Positions 36,263-36,356 of a stretch of 36,356 bases of DNA are shown piece by piece. A model generated the notes under the pieces. That model was not told where the DNA came from and did no database searches. It saw only the letters and a list, made by a program, of their open reading frames with translations. The position numbers and the translations under genes are program-made. The stretch covers positions 1 to 36,356 of the forward strand of contig CAMNGU010000011.1 of assembly GCA_946538525.1 (NCBI GenBank), read 5' to 3'. Numbering within the stretch: position 1 is the first letter of the stretch; each line of letters begins with the position of its first letter. Source of the DNA: an uncultured Lachnospiraceae bacterium (GTDB taxonomy: Bacteria; Bacillota; Clostridia; Lachnospirales; Lachnospiraceae).

Positions 36263-36356
36263 TACATTGAGGTGTCATTCTATACTTTTGACACCCACAT
36301 CATTATATTGCTTCATATACGTTATTTATATATTTACTACATTGGTTGATAAAAGA

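Larger units (their letters stand above)
34425..36304 (-). mobile_element. IS1182-family-like insertion sequence
   Basis: Perfect 21-bp inverted pair AATGATGTGGGTGTCAAAAGT 34425-34445 / ACTTTTGACACCCACATCATT 36284-36304 flanking a transposase. Confidence 0.88.

Overview
A 36.4 kb window from a low-GC Gram-positive genome (gene content and style suggest Lachnospiraceae, Butyrivibrio/Pseudobutyrivibrio-like; this is inference). It opens with three tRNAs (partial Val, initiator Met, Phe), the rpsF-ssb-rpsR operon and dapF. A run of about 22 co-directional surface-polysaccharide genes follows (3.2-34.1 kb), then an IS1182-type insertion sequence with intact terminal inverted repeats. The polysaccharide locus encodes: (i) CDP-3,6-dideoxyhexose synthesis (rfbF, rfbG, rfbH with His-for-Lys and Fe-S Cys signatures, SDR reductase); (ii) polyprenyl-phosphate-type GT2 enzymes with large GT-C-like membrane proteins; (iii) a Wzm/Wzt ABC exporter whose Wzt has a C-terminal carbohydrate-binding-like domain; (iv) a split WbdD-like capping module: a methyltransferase, then a 1130-aa kinase-like/heptad coiled-coil/GT2/GT2 protein; (v) FdtA/FdtB/GNAT-type dTDP-3-acetamido sugar synthesis and a Wzx-like flippase; (vi) a CDP-glycerol phosphotransferase-like enzyme, a nucleotidyltransferase-aminotransferase fusion and an opine-dehydrogenase-like gene split by a -1 frameshift at A_AAA_AAT. 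Most noteworthy are the apparent chain-capping/ruler module in a Gram-positive setting, a GT-C membrane protein fused to a trigger-factor/FKBP-like domain, the fused cytidylyltransferase-aminotransferase/opine dehydrogenase cassette, and five copies of a small hairpin with a conserved tandem G-A internal loop in the 5' leaders of operon genes. All domain calls were made by eye from the translations; no searches were run.
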